This document shows, one piece after another, positions 24,530 through 34,168 of a DNA stretch of 64,000 bases. The notes under the pieces are model-generated. The model searched no databases, was not told where the DNA came from, and worked only from the letters and a program-made list of their open reading frames with translations. Every line of letters starts with the position of its first letter. Position 1 is the stretch's first letter. The stretch spans positions 372,001 to 436,000 of the forward strand of contig NZ_JBNAGA010000002.1 in assembly GCF_049800955.1 (NCBI RefSeq). The letters are read 5' to 3'. A program made the position numbers and the translations under genes. Origin of the DNA: JAKVBH01 sp049800955. Lineage in GTDB: Bacteria; Pseudomonadota; Alphaproteobacteria; Rhodobacterales; Rhodobacteraceae.

Positions 24530-25888
24530 ATGACAAAAGATCAGTGGGGCGCTCTTCAGCAGGATCTGAAAGAGTCGATCGGAGCAAGTAACTATAAAAA
24601 CTGGATCGAGCCACTTGGCTTCGAAGGCTTGGAAAACGGGGTCGCGACTTTTGCCGTACCGACAAGCTTTCTCGGCAATTACGTTTCTCGGAACTACGGC
24701 GATCTGCTGCTTTACAAAATGACCTCGTCAGGCGCGAGCGTCAGGCGTATCGAATTCACCGTACCTGCCAACACTGCCGCGCGCCCTGCGTCGACAGGAC
24801 AATCACAGAGCACGCCCCAGATGATGCACACACCCGCCTCCGATGTTCTGCCCAGCGCCCCGCTGGATAAGCGTTTTACCTTCGACGCCTTCGTAGTCGG
24901 CAAACCCAACGAGCTTGCCCATGCCGCGGCCCGTCGGGTTGCGGAAGGGGGCGAGGTTACGTTCAATCCGCTCTTTTTGTATGGTGGCGTCGGACTGGGC
25001 AAAACACACTTGATGCATGCCATCGCCTGGGAGCTGCAAACGCGTCATCCGCATTTGAATGTTCTGTATCTGTCAGCCGAACAATTCATGTATCGCTTTG
25101 TCCAAGCCTTGCGCGATCGCAAGATGATGGACTTCAAGGAACTCTTCCGCTCGGTCGATGTTCTTATGGTGGACGACGTTCAGTTCATTGCGGGCAAGGA
25201 CAGCACGCAAGAAGAATTCTTCCATACGTTCAACGCACTTGTCGATCAAAACAAGCAGATCATCATTTCCGCAGATCGCGCGCCCGGTGAAATCAAGGAT
25301 CTTGAAAGTCGGATTGCCTCTCGCTTGCAAAGCGGCCTCGTCGTGGACCTGCACCCGACCGATTTTGAGCTCCGCCTCGGCATTCTGCACTCCAAGCTTG
25401 CAACGCATCGCGCGACTTATCCTGAGCTTGAGATCGAAGGTAAGGTTCTGGAATTTCTGGCGCATCGCATTTCGACGAATGTGCGGGTTCTTGAAGGTGC
25501 TCTAACGCGGCTTTTCGCCTTTGCGTCGCTTGTCGGCCGGCCGATCAATCTGGAACTGACACAGGATTGTCTGGCGGATATTTTGCGCGCCTCGGAACGT
25601 AAAATCACGATCGAGGAAATTCAGCGCAAGGTCGCGGAGCACTACAATATCCGGTTATCCGAACTGGTGGGGCCCAAGAGGCTTAGGGTTTTTGCGCGGC
25701 CTCGGCAGGTTGCCATGTATTTGTGCAAACAACTCACATCCCGGTCTTTGCCAGAAATCGGTCGCCACTTTGGCAAGCGCGATCATACAACAGTGATGCA
25801 CGGCGTCCGCCGAATTGAAGAGCTTAAAACACAAGACGGACAAATCGCCGAAGATATCGAAATGCTGCGCCGGGCTTTGGAAGCCTGA
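24530..25888 (+). CDS. dnaA: Chromosomal replication initiator DnaA
   Basis: A 452-residue AAA+ initiator. Domain I begins WGALQQDLKESIG; the Walker A motif is GGVGLGKTHLMHA, Walker B is VLMVDDVQFIAG, and the box VII arginine region follows. The C-terminal DNA-binding signature is KRDHTTVMHGVRRIEEL. The ATG at 24530 with GGGG upstream was preferred to the in-frame start at 24500. DnaA opens the origin at DnaA boxes; the inferred origin is about 24 kb away between maf and rho rather than beside dnaA, a usual alphaproteobacterial arrangement. Confidence 0.97.
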   Translation: MTKDQWGALQQDLKESIGASNYKNWIEPLGFEGLENGVATFAVPTSFLGNYVSRNYGDLLLYKMTSSGASVRRIEFTVPANTAARPASTGQSQSTPQMMHTPASDVLPSAPLDKRFTFDAFVVGKPNELAHAAARRVAEGGEVTFNPLFLYGGVGLGKTHLMHAIAWELQTRHPHLNVLYLSAEQFMYRFVQALRDRKMMDFKELFRSVDVLMVDDVQFIAGKDSTQEEFFHTFNALVDQNKQIIISADRAPGEIKDLESRIASRLQSGLVVDLHPTDFELRLGILHSKLATHRATYPELEIEGKVLEFLAHRISTNVRVLEGALTRLFAFASLVGRPINLELTQDCLADILRASERKITIEEIQRKVAEHYNIRLSELVGPKRLRVFARPRQVAMYLCKQLTSRSLPEIGRHFGKRDHTTVMHGVRRIEELKTQDGQIAEDIEMLRRALEA

Positions 25889-25902
25889 CAATTCCAAGAA
25901 AG

Positions 25903-25931
25903 TGCCCCCTCACAGCCATTGCGAGGGGGCA
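25903..25931 (+). terminator. Hairpin downstream of dnaA
   Basis: TGCCCCCTC (25903-25911) and GAGGGGGCA (25923-25931) form a perfect nine-pair GC-rich stem, 14 bases after the dnaA stop. No T tract follows, so it may be a weak terminator or an mRNA 3' barrier separating dnaA from dnaN. Confidence 0.6.
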
Positions 25932-26048
25932 ATGCCTTGACCCTCCCCCAAAAGCATTAGAAACCTTTTGTCATGGGGTAAGAAAGCAGTTGGACCCAGA
26001 CCCAACAAAGGCTAGCTTGCCGGTCCCGAAGGTTCGGAGGGTCAAGGG

Positions 26049-27167
26049 ATGAAGGTCAGCATAGAACGCGGCACATTGCTCAAGGCGGTGTCTCAGGCGC
26101 AATCCGTTGTCGAGCGGCGCAACACGATACCGATTTTGGCAAACGTTCTGATCGAAGCGGAGGGTGATACGGTCCAGTTCCGCGCGACTGATCTTGATAT
26201 CGAAGTTGTCGATAAAGCTCCTGCGCAAGTCGAGCGGGCGGGATCGACAACAGTCTCCGCTGTCACTTTGCATGAAATTGTACGCAAGCTGCCCGATGGA
26301 GCGCTGGTTGCCCTCACCGATGATGGCGCCTCTGGTCGATTGACCGTGGAAGCCGGCCGTTCCAACTTCTCGCTTGCCACGCTGCCCAAAGAAGACTTCC
26401 CCGTCATGGCCAGCTCGGAATATGCGTCCAACTTTTCCGCGCCAGCCCCGGTCTTGCGCCGTTTGTTCGACAAGTCCAAATTCGCGATCTCGACAGAAGA
26501 GACCCGCTACTACCTGAACGGCGTCTATATGCACATCTCTGATGCCGAAGGCGGACAGGTGCTTCGTTGTGTGGCCACCGATGGCCACAGACTCGCGCGC
26601 ATCGATGCTGAACTGCCTGACGGCGCAGCGGAAATGCCAGGCGTCATCGTTCCGCGGAAGGCCGTGGGGGAGTTGCGCAAACTTCTTGATGATGACGACA
26701 TGCAGATCGCCGTCAGCGTGTCAGAGACAAAAGTGCGCTTTGCAACACCGGACATCACGCTCACCTCGAAAGTGATCGACGGAACATTCCCGGACTACAC
26801 CCGCGTCATTCCGGCAGGCAACACGCGCAAACTCGAGGTTGATGCGGCGGATTTCGCGAAAGCCGTTGACCGTGTGGCCACTGTCAGCTCGGAGCGCTCA
26901 CGCGCCGTCAAACTGCAGCTTGACGAGGACCGCGTCGTCCTGTCCGTAAATGCGCCGGACAGTGGCGCCGCGGAGGAAGAACTTGCAGTGGCTTACGGTG
27001 ATGAGCGGCTCGAAATTGGTTTTAACGCCAAATACTTGCTTGAAATTGCCAGCCAGGTTGATCGGGAGAATGCTGTGTTCCTTTTCAACTCCTCCGGCGA
27101 TCCCGCACTCATGCGTGAGGGCAACGACACGTCCGCAGTTTACGTCGTGATGCCAATGCGTGTCTGA
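26049..27167 (+). CDS. dnaN: DNA polymerase III beta sliding clamp
   Basis: A 372-residue clamp protein of normal length with three repeated clamp folds. Recognisable blocks are QSVVERRNTIPILANVLIEA (near the N-terminus), ALRC-like RCVATDGHRLA and the C-terminal DPALM...YVVMPMRV, which lines the clamp-binding groove. GGAGGGTCAAGG lies just before the ATG. Followed after three bases by recF. Confidence 0.97.
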   Translation: MKVSIERGTLLKAVSQAQSVVERRNTIPILANVLIEAEGDTVQFRATDLDIEVVDKAPAQVERAGSTTVSAVTLHEIVRKLPDGALVALTDDGASGRLTVEAGRSNFSLATLPKEDFPVMASSEYASNFSAPAPVLRRLFDKSKFAISTEETRYYLNGVYMHISDAEGGQVLRCVATDGHRLARIDAELPDGAAEMPGVIVPRKAVGELRKLLDDDDMQIAVSVSETKVRFATPDITLTSKVIDGTFPDYTRVIPAGNTRKLEVDAADFAKAVDRVATVSSERSRAVKLQLDEDRVVLSVNAPDSGAAEEELAVAYGDERLEIGFNAKYLLEIASQVDRENAVFLFNSSGDPALMREGNDTSAVYVVMPMRV

Positions 27168-27170
27168 GCC

Positions 27171-28280
27171 TTGGCTCAGCTCGCGCTCACCTCTCTGATC
27201 CTGTCTCATTTCCGATCTCACAAGCGTGTTGCATTGGAATGTGATGCGCGGCCCGTGGCCCTCGTCGGCAGGAACGGAGCGGGCAAAACCAATATCCTGG
27301 AAGCTGTTTCGCTGTTTTCTCCCGGCCGTGGCCTGCGTCGCGCGAGCGCCGAAGATATGACCCGGCGACCCGAAGCGCTGGGCTGGACACTCAAAGGGGA
27401 GCTCGTTTCCCCTGACCGCACCAGAGAGATCAAAATCCAAAGCCAGCAAAGTGCCGCACGGCAATTGTGGGTTGATGAAAAGGCGACAGCTCAAACAGCT
27501 CTCGGTACCTTCTCTCGCATCTTGTGGCTGGTGCCATCCATGGATCGCCTTTGGATCGAAGGCGCGGAAGGCCGCAGACGTTTCCTCGACCGGATGACGC
27601 TGTCTTTCTTCCCAAACCATGCAGAGGCAACGCTCGCCTATGATAAGGCTATGCGTGAGCGCAACCGGTTGCTGAAGGATCAGGTGCGCGACGCAAGCTG
27701 GTATGACGCGCTTGAGATGCAAATGGCAACGCACGGCGCTCGGATCACTCAGGCACGCCATGACGCTGTCGCGCGTATCCTTGGGGCCCAGATGCAAGCC
27801 CAAACGGCCTTTCCTGTGTCTGATCTGACACTTGTCCATCCGGACACGGAATTGCCCAGAGACCCAAGCGGTCTCCGCGCTGCGCTTGAAGAGGCGCGAC
27901 CGCGCGATTTGATGGCCGGGCGTTGTCTCGTGGGGCCCCATCGGGTGGATATGCTGGGCACCTATGTGACGAAGAATACCCCGGCGAAAGACTGTTCGAC
28001 GGGTGAGCAAAAGGCATTGCTCATCTCCCTGATCCTCGCCAATGCGCGCGCCCTCAGAAGCGAATTCGAAGCTGCGCCCATCGTCCTTCTTGATGAGGTC
28101 GCAGCGCATCTCGATGAAACGCGCCGTGCCGCGCTCTACGATGAGATCTGCTCACTGGGGTCACAGGCGTGGATGACAGGAACCGAGCTCTCCCTGTTCT
28201 CGGATTTTGGCGCACGCATGCAGGCTTTTGAGGTCCGCGAAGAAGACGGCGCGTCCAGCATCGCGGAAATCAGCATCTAA
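27171..28280 (+). CDS. recF: DNA replication and repair protein RecF
   Basis: A 369-residue SMC-like ATPase that loads RecA at gaps through the RecFOR pathway. Walker A is GRNGAGKTNILEA, and the ABC signature and Walker B regions are present (CSTGEQKALLISLILA, VLLDEVAAHLDE). The TTG codon at 27171, three bases after the dnaN stop, is the only suitable start before the conserved LTSLILSHFRSH, so initiation is probably coupled to dnaN. Confidence 0.94.
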   Translation: MAQLALTSLILSHFRSHKRVALECDARPVALVGRNGAGKTNILEAVSLFSPGRGLRRASAEDMTRRPEALGWTLKGELVSPDRTREIKIQSQQSAARQLWVDEKATAQTALGTFSRILWLVPSMDRLWIEGAEGRRRFLDRMTLSFFPNHAEATLAYDKAMRERNRLLKDQVRDASWYDALEMQMATHGARITQARHDAVARILGAQMQAQTAFPVSDLTLVHPDTELPRDPSGLRAALEEARPRDLMAGRCLVGPHRVDMLGTYVTKNTPAKDCSTGEQKALLISLILANARALRSEFEAAPIVLLDEVAAHLDETRRAALYDEICSLGSQAWMTGTELSLFSDFGARMQAFEVREEDGASSIAEISI

Positions 28281-28324
28281 CAGACGCGAAACCACAAAAT
28301 CTTGTGCCATCCACGTGACATTCC

Positions 28325-28333
28325 TGTGGATAA
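28325..28333. promoter_or_regulatory. Perfect DnaA box upstream of gyrB
   Basis: TGTGGATAA at 28325-28333 is the reverse complement of the strongest DnaA box TTATCCACA. It sits in the 90-base recF-gyrB gap, 37 bases before the gyrB ATG, close to where a promoter would lie. DnaA control of gyrB is inference. Confidence 0.5.
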
Positions 28334-28370
28334 TGCGTATATTTTGTCATCAAACAGAGCAAGGCAGCGC

Positions 28371-30788
28371 ATGTCAGACGCAGAACAGCAATCCGCCGAC
28401 TATGGCGCCGATTCCATTAAGGTTCTCAAAGGGTTAGAAGCGGTTCGAAAACGCCCTGGGATGTATATTGGCGATACCGATGATGGTTCGGGCCTGCACC
28501 ACATGGTCTATGAAGTTGTCGACAACGGTATCGATGAGGCTCTTGCTGGCCATGCCGATTATGTTCACGTCAAAATTCACGCTGACAGCTCCGTGTCCGT
28601 GCGCGACAATGGCCGCGGCATCCCTGTAGATATTCACGAAGAAGAAGGCGTGTCCGCCGCTGAAGTCATCATGACCCAGCTGCATGCTGGCGGAAAATTC
28701 GACAGTAACTCCTACAAAGTCTCTGGGGGCCTGCACGGCGTTGGCGTGTCGGTTGTGAATGCTCTGTCCGTTTGGCTGGAACTGCGCATTTGGCGCGATG
28801 GTAAGGAGCATTTCGCGAAATTCGAACATGGCGACACGAGCGAGCATTTGCGCGTCGTGACCGAGGCCGAAGGTCAGTCCGGAACGGAAGTCAGGTTTCT
28901 CGCCTCAACCGAAACCTTCTCCAATCTGGAATATTCATTCGAAACCTTGGAAAAACGGCTGCGCGAATTGGCGTTTCTCAATTCCGGTGTGCGCATTATT
29001 CTTGAGGATGAAAGACCTGCGGAAGCGCTGCGCACCGAGCTCTACTACGAAGGCGGCGTGCGAGAGTTCGTGAAATTTGTCGATCGCTCGAAAACGTCTG
29101 TCATGTCGGATCCGATCTACGTGAATGGCGAACGCGACGATATCGGTGTCGAAGTCGCCATGTGGTGGAACGACAGCTATCATGAAAACGTTCTGCCCTT
29201 TACGAATAACATTCCCCAACGCGATGGCGGTGCGCACGTTGCGGGTTTCAGGGCGGCTTTGACCAGAACGATTACACGCTATGCGCAGCAAACCGGGATC
29301 GCCAAGAAGGAGAAGGTCAACTTCACAGGCGACGATGCCCGCGAGGGTTTGACCTGCGTCTTGTCTGTCAAAGTGCCGGATCCCAAGTTTTCATCCCAAA
29401 CCAAGGACAAACTCGTTTCCTCAGAGGTGCGCCCCGCAGTCGAAAACCTGGTTGGCGAAAAGTTGTCGGAGTGGTTCGAGGAAAACCCCAATGAAGCCAA
29501 GATCATTGTTGGGAAAATCATCGAAGCCGCGCTTGCCAGGGAAGCCGCACGCAAAGCCCGCGAATTGACGCGTCGAAAGACTGCGATGGACGTCAATTAT
29601 CTGGCAGGCAAGTTGAAGGACTGCTCGGAAAAAGATCCGTCAAAGACAGAAGTCTTCCTTGTGGAGGGTGATAGCGCTGGCGGGTCTGCACAAACGGGCA
29701 GAGACCGGCGCACGCAAGCTGTTTTGCCCTTACGCGGCAAAATCCTGAATGTTGAGCGCGCACGTTTTGATCGTATGCTGTCCAGTCAGGAAATTGGCAA
29801 TCTTGTCATGGCCTTGGGAACGGGCATTGGCCGAGATGAATTCGATATCTCGAAACTTCGCTACCATAAGATCGTGATTATGACCGATGCGGATGTCGAC
29901 GGCGCCCATATCCGGACCCTGCTGCTGACCTTCTTCTACCGGCAGATGCCAGAACTCATCGAAGGCGGATATCTCTACATCGCTCAGCCTCCTTTATATA
30001 AGGTGGCGCGCGGTAAATCTGAGGTTTACCTAAAAGATCAGATGGCGCTGGACGACTACCTCATTCAACAAGGGATCGACGGCGCAGTGCTTCGTTTGAG
30101 TTCTGGCGAAGAGATCGCCGGTCAAGACCTTGCACGCGTCGTTGACGAAGCCCGTCAACTCAAACGCGTTATCGATGCGTTTCCAACGCACTATCCCCGG
30201 CATATTCTCGAGCAAGCCGCCATCGCGGGCGCATTTGTTCCCGGCGCTGTGGACCGCGACCTTCAGGGTGTTGCAGATAAAGTTGCTGCTCGGCTCGATC
30301 TGATCTCCGAAGAATATGAGCGCGGTTGGTCAGGACGGATCACGCAAGACAAGGGAATACGTTTGGCGCGTATCTTGCGAGGTATTGAAGAGGTGCGGAC
30401 TTTGGATGGACCAATGCTCCGGTCTGGTGAAGCACGCCGAACAGGCAGTTTTTCTGATGCCCTTCACGAAATCTACGCGTTGCCGTCAACGCTTGTCCGC
30501 AAAGATCGTATGCAGACAATTCTAGGCCCCCTTACGCTACTTTCCTCAATTCTTGAAGAAGGCGAGAAGGGCCTGAGCCTGCAACGCTACAAGGGGTTGG
30601 GCGAAATGAATCCCGACCAATTGTGGGAGACCACTCTGGATCCCGACGCCCGCACTTTACTACAAGTTCAAGTTGACGACGTTACAGAAGCAGATGACAT
30701 TTTTTCCAAACTCATGGGAGACGTCGTCGAACCGAGACGTGAGTTCATTCAAACCAACGCTCTGAGTGTAGAAAACCTGGACTTCTAG
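28371..30788 (+). CDS. gyrB: DNA gyrase subunit B
   Basis: An 805-residue type II topoisomerase subunit. GHKL ATPase motifs: EVVDNGIDEALAGHA and GRGIPVDIH; GGLHGVGVSVVNAL follows. The TOPRIM domain has LVEGDSAGGSA and the metal-binding MTDADVDGAHIRTLL. The C-terminus ends with QRYKGLGEMNPDQLWETT and PRREFIQTNAL. ATG 28371 was chosen as the family N-terminus; an earlier frame start at 28302 lacks support. Last gene of the dnaN-recF-gyrB run. Confidence 0.97.
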   Translation: MSDAEQQSADYGADSIKVLKGLEAVRKRPGMYIGDTDDGSGLHHMVYEVVDNGIDEALAGHADYVHVKIHADSSVSVRDNGRGIPVDIHEEEGVSAAEVIMTQLHAGGKFDSNSYKVSGGLHGVGVSVVNALSVWLELRIWRDGKEHFAKFEHGDTSEHLRVVTEAEGQSGTEVRFLASTETFSNLEYSFETLEKRLRELAFLNSGVRIILEDERPAEALRTELYYEGGVREFVKFVDRSKTSVMSDPIYVNGERDDIGVEVAMWWNDSYHENVLPFTNNIPQRDGGAHVAGFRAALTRTITRYAQQTGIAKKEKVNFTGDDAREGLTCVLSVKVPDPKFSSQTKDKLVSSEVRPAVENLVGEKLSEWFEENPNEAKIIVGKIIEAALAREAARKARELTRRKTAMDVNYLAGKLKDCSEKDPSKTEVFLVEGDSAGGSAQTGRDRRTQAVLPLRGKILNVERARFDRMLSSQEIGNLVMALGTGIGRDEFDISKLRYHKIVIMTDADVDGAHIRTLLLTFFYRQMPELIEGGYLYIAQPPLYKVARGKSEVYLKDQMALDDYLIQQGIDGAVLRLSSGEEIAGQDLARVVDEARQLKRVIDAFPTHYPRHILEQAAIAGAFVPGAVDRDLQGVADKVAARLDLISEEYERGWSGRITQDKGIRLARILRGIEEVRTLDGPMLRSGEARRTGSFSDALHEIYALPSTLVRKDRMQTILGPLTLLSSILEEGEKGLSLQRYKGLGEMNPDQLWETTLDPDARTLLQVQVDDVTEADDIFSKLMGDVVEPRREFIQTNALSVENLDF

Positions 30789-30813
30789 GCTTTGGCGTCA
30801 CCTTCGGCACCAA

Positions 30814-31983
30814 CTACAATAGATTTGGAAGCTTTTGAGGGGCTCGTTTGGACAACAGGCGTGCCCCATTTGCTTCCACAACAATGTTTTCTTCATGGAC
30901 CATAATTTTTCCATCCCCGTAGGACATTGCAGGCTCTAGAGTCAGGACCATATTCTCCTTCAATTCTGTCTCATCAAAACTTGCAAGCGATGGCTGTTCA
31001 GTCAGCTGAATTCCCAGCCCATGTCCCAATCGGCCAATGTCTGAGACTTCTGAAGATGCTTTTGAGACAACCTTTGACATCGCATTGAAGACATCGAAGG
31101 CGGATTTTCCAGGTTTGATGGCTTCAAGCCCCGCTTCCGTTGCATCCCATAGAACTTCATATACGTGATGAACTTGATCACTGACGTGACCCAGACGCCA
31201 GTTGCGATCGAAATCGCAGTAATAGCCATCCCAAGTCAGACCTGTATCAAGCATCAGCACGTCTCCTTGATGCAAAGGCCTCCGAGACGGCGGCGATATC
31301 ACGTTCCGATAGCCGCCCTGATCCGAAGCGCCTACCAAATAGGGAACGTTGTCGGCACCAAGAGCCAAAGCACAGCGTTTGAATTCGCGAAAAAGCGCCT
31401 CCAGTGACATAGCGGGTTTGAAAAGACTGGGGATTTGCTCAAAAGCGGCGGACCCTATCTCACAAGCAGCAGACACTTTTTCGATCTCCGTAGGAGATTT
31501 TATCATGCGGATTGACTGGATTTGCTTTGTTGCGTCAGCGACGCGCATGCCCGGCAAACCGTTTATCAAGCGCTCCCAGTCAGCGAGGGGCATTCGAAGA
31601 TAGGTTTCATGTCCTTTCATGACACCGATTGCCGCATTCCTTTGAGAGAAGGGTAACAACAAGTCGGTTAACAGTGAAATTCCGTCATCTTCAGGGCAAG
31701 GGGCCGGCCATGTGCGAATGTCACTCACCCAAGTGTCGCGCATCAAATCCGCGCCGATCTCAGGAATTATCGCCGTTGGGTTACCCTCGCTTGGAACAAA
31801 CAAAAACCAAGACCTCGTAGGGCTCAGCCAAAACTGCGTCTGGAAACCTGCAAAATACTGAATTTCAGGTTCACTCATAACAAGCAAACCGTCCAGTTCG
31901 TGCATTTGGAGTGCTTCCTGAGCCCGGGCTATTCGTGTCTTAAATTCAGCTCTTTCAAACCCGCGACTCGGTAGATCAATCAT
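30814..31983 (-). CDS. M24 family metallopeptidase (creatinase/Xaa-Pro peptidase type)
   Basis: A 389-residue pita-bread fold protein. The N-terminal creatinase domain is followed by an M24 domain with all five usual metal ligands visible: Asp in LMLDTGLTW and YYCDFDR, His in GRLGHGLGIQ, Glu in VLTLEPAMS and in MVHEENIVV. This supports a two-metal hydrolase such as an aminopeptidase P-like enzyme, creatinase or ectoine hydrolase; sequence alone does not decide. It lies 66 bases downstream of flgI on the same strand and may be read from the flagellar operon. Confidence 0.82.
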   Translation of the reverse strand: MIDLPSRGFERAEFKTRIARAQEALQMHELDGLLVMSEPEIQYFAGFQTQFWLSPTRSWFLFVPSEGNPTAIIPEIGADLMRDTWVSDIRTWPAPCPEDDGISLLTDLLLPFSQRNAAIGVMKGHETYLRMPLADWERLINGLPGMRVADATKQIQSIRMIKSPTEIEKVSAACEIGSAAFEQIPSLFKPAMSLEALFREFKRCALALGADNVPYLVGASDQGGYRNVISPPSRRPLHQGDVLMLDTGLTWDGYYCDFDRNWRLGHVSDQVHHVYEVLWDATEAGLEAIKPGKSAFDVFNAMSKVVSKASSEVSDIGRLGHGLGIQLTEQPSLASFDETELKENMVLTLEPAMSYGDGKIMVHEENIVVEANGARLLSKRAPQKLPNLL

Positions 31984-32049
31984 TTAGGTTTGAGACCTCT
32001 TGCAAAATCAGACTTCAAGTCGAGAGACCCAGAACTCGCTTCTTAAGGT

Positions 32050-33162
32050 TTACCTTACAATAAACTCCGCATGCAAAGCACCTGCCGCTTTTATTGTTTT
32101 CAGGATATCTATCATATCGCGCGGTGAAACACCCAACGCATTCAAACCAGCGACAACTTCTGAGAGGCTTGTCCCTTCAGGAACTTCCGCCAAATTTATC
32201 CCTGGATCTTCATCGATACCAACATTTGTGCGAGGAACGACGACTGTTTCACCATCTGCGAAAGGGTTGGGTTGAACAGCTATGGGCGCCTCTTCAATTC
32301 GGAGCGTTAAGTTTCCTTGTGAAACAGCAACGCGCGAAATTCGTACATCTTCACCCATGACAATCGTTCCCGATCGCTGATCAACGACAACACGCGCTTT
32401 CCTTTGGGGTTCGACGGCAATATTTTCAATTCTACTCAAAGCATGCGCTGTGGACCTTTGGCGTGTCCGGGAAATATCAACCGAAACGGTTCCTGAATCT
32501 TCCATTTCAGCAACGCGGCGACCGAATGCACGGTTGATTGCCCGCTCAATCCGTTCAGCCGTTGTAAAATCTGGCTCGCGCAGAGCAAGCCTAATCTGTT
32601 CCAAACTGCCTAAGGCGAAATCAACCTCGCGCTCCACCCGCGCCCCGCTAGGAATGGTTCCAGCGGTAGGTACACCCTGCACAACCGCCGCAGCATCTCC
32701 TTCGGCGGCGACCCCACCAGCGATGATCGTACCTTGAGCAACTGCATAAATTTGGCCATCAGCAGCATTGAGCGGCGTCATTATCAGGGTACCACCGAGT
32801 AAAGAATTGGCATCGCCTATGGCTGAGACAGTTACATCTATAGTCGAACCTGCCCGAGCAAAGGGCGGGAGGCTTGCAGTAACCAAAACCGCAGCAACGT
32901 TTTTTGGGCGAAATTGCTCACCAGTAACATTGACGCCCAATCGCTCTAGAATAGTAGACATGATCTCCTCGGTGAAAGGAGAGTTACGCAATCCGTCTCC
33001 CGTACCATTCAAGCCAACGACGAGCCCGTATCCGACCAGATCGTTCCCTCGCACTCCATCAAATTCGACAAGATCCTTGATGCGAACAGACGATGCTTGG
33101 GCGAGGCCAGAGAAGCACAGCGTGAAAACCAAAAACGCTTTTATCAAAAATCCCAATCTCAT
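32050..33162 (-). CDS. flgI: Flagellar P-ring protein FlgI
   Basis: A 370-residue periplasmic ring protein. A Sec signal peptide (about residues 1-23, cleaved near AQASS) is followed by RIKDLVEFDGVRGNDLVGYG and LVVGLNGTGDGL, both FlgI signatures. The C-terminal block LNALGVSPRDMIDILKTIKA is typical. It overlaps flgL by four bases. Its chaperone FlgA is in the first flagellar block. Confidence 0.96.
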   Translation of the reverse strand: MRLGFLIKAFLVFTLCFSGLAQASSVRIKDLVEFDGVRGNDLVGYGLVVGLNGTGDGLRNSPFTEEIMSTILERLGVNVTGEQFRPKNVAAVLVTASLPPFARAGSTIDVTVSAIGDANSLLGGTLIMTPLNAADGQIYAVAQGTIIAGGVAAEGDAAAVVQGVPTAGTIPSGARVEREVDFALGSLEQIRLALREPDFTTAERIERAINRAFGRRVAEMEDSGTVSVDISRTRQRSTAHALSRIENIAVEPQRKARVVVDQRSGTIVMGEDVRISRVAVSQGNLTLRIEEAPIAVQPNPFADGETVVVPRTNVGIDEDPGINLAEVPEGTSLSEVVAGLNALGVSPRDMIDILKTIKAAGALHAEFIVR

Positions 33163-34166
33163 CTCATGAACTCCAAGAAGGATATGCCAGAAATTCGCAC
33201 CGTTGCCGCGTAAACCAATTCGAGATTTGTGTTCACGTCTTCAAGCCGACTCGCGGCTTCGAACTTATCGACACCGATCAGGTCCAGCTTTGATTGCTCC
33301 GCTGCGCTGGCAGCCGCACTCAGCCTTACAGTTGCATCCTCGATCCGGCTTTCCGAGACGCCGATGCGAGACTGGATTCCAATCACATTATCTTTAGCCT
33401 CTAGAGCAACGGACCTGGACGAACTTACAAGGGACGTTTTGTCTGCCCGTGTGAGGGTCAAGGCGTCGGATGCGGCCACATAGGCGTAGGCTGCCGCTTT
33501 GAACACGTCTCGAATTGAGGCGTCATCTGCCCGTACTGCGAGATCTGTAGTTTCATTCTCGTCCAGATTGATGGGGGCAATATCTGACGCGCCGCCTTGG
33601 TAAATTGCGGCTTCAAACCCCCCGCCAACGTCAAAGTAACTTTCGATTGCAGCTTCGATGTCCGTCAAGTTTGTCGATCCCGCAACGGCGGCGTCTAAAC
33701 CAGTCAACAGGTCTTCTGTGCTAGCGAGAGGCGCTGTAGCGACTTCCGTGCCTGAAAACAAATAGCGGCCACCAATACTGATATTCAGGCTGGAGATCGC
33801 AGCATCCATCGTGCCTATCGCCCGTTTACCCGCCAATTCAAGTACTTGATCCATTGACACTTCTGGTGTCACGGACAAATCGGAAAACAGTGATTGCGTA
33901 CTATTCACGACAGATTCCAAGCTCACCTGCATCCCTTGAGCCCATTGAGCCGTTTCCCGATTGTTCTGGGCATAGCTTTCAAAGATGGACTGAAATCTGT
34001 TTAGGGATGCCAATTGAGACAGGTCCCCACGCAGTTTCTTGACAGGATTTGCAGAAACTCCATTGGTCAGCTCCTTCATCAGGTCAGGTTGTCTCGACCG
34101 CAACGACTTTGCCTGGTTTTGAGAAATCAGGCTTCTCGCCACGTCACTAATGTTCACAAAACTCAT
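33159..34166 (-). CDS. flgL: Flagellar hook-filament junction protein FlgL (HAP3)
   Basis: A 335-residue flagellin-like protein. The N-terminus (VNISDVARSLISQNQAKSLR, KELTNGVSANPVKKLRGD) and the C-terminus (RLEDVNTNLELVYAATVRIS) fit alphaproteobacterial FlgL. The ATG at 34166 was preferred to a TTG at 34172, as GGAGC is upstream and it overlaps the flgK stop region. It joins hook to filament with FlgK and is probably a client of the FlgN-like chaperone. Confidence 0.87.
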   Translation of the reverse strand: MSFVNISDVARSLISQNQAKSLRSRQPDLMKELTNGVSANPVKKLRGDLSQLASLNRFQSIFESYAQNNRETAQWAQGMQVSLESVVNSTQSLFSDLSVTPEVSMDQVLELAGKRAIGTMDAAISSLNISIGGRYLFSGTEVATAPLASTEDLLTGLDAAVAGSTNLTDIEAAIESYFDVGGGFEAAIYQGGASDIAPINLDENETTDLAVRADDASIRDVFKAAAYAYVAASDALTLTRADKTSLVSSSRSVALEAKDNVIGIQSRIGVSESRIEDATVRLSAAASAAEQSKLDLIGVDKFEAASRLEDVNTNLELVYAATVRISGISFLEFMR

Positions 34167-34168
34167 CT

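Noticed and set aside
26898..28109. 403-codon open frame on the minus strand
   Set aside because: Antisense to dnaN and recF. No recognisable domain and no start signals; the plus-strand genes are certain.
30814..31983. DMSP lyase DddP
   Set aside because: DddP is an M24 relative common in roseobacters, but the N-terminal region and active-site blocks here look like ordinary metal-dependent M24 peptidases, and I could not recognise DddP-specific sequence.
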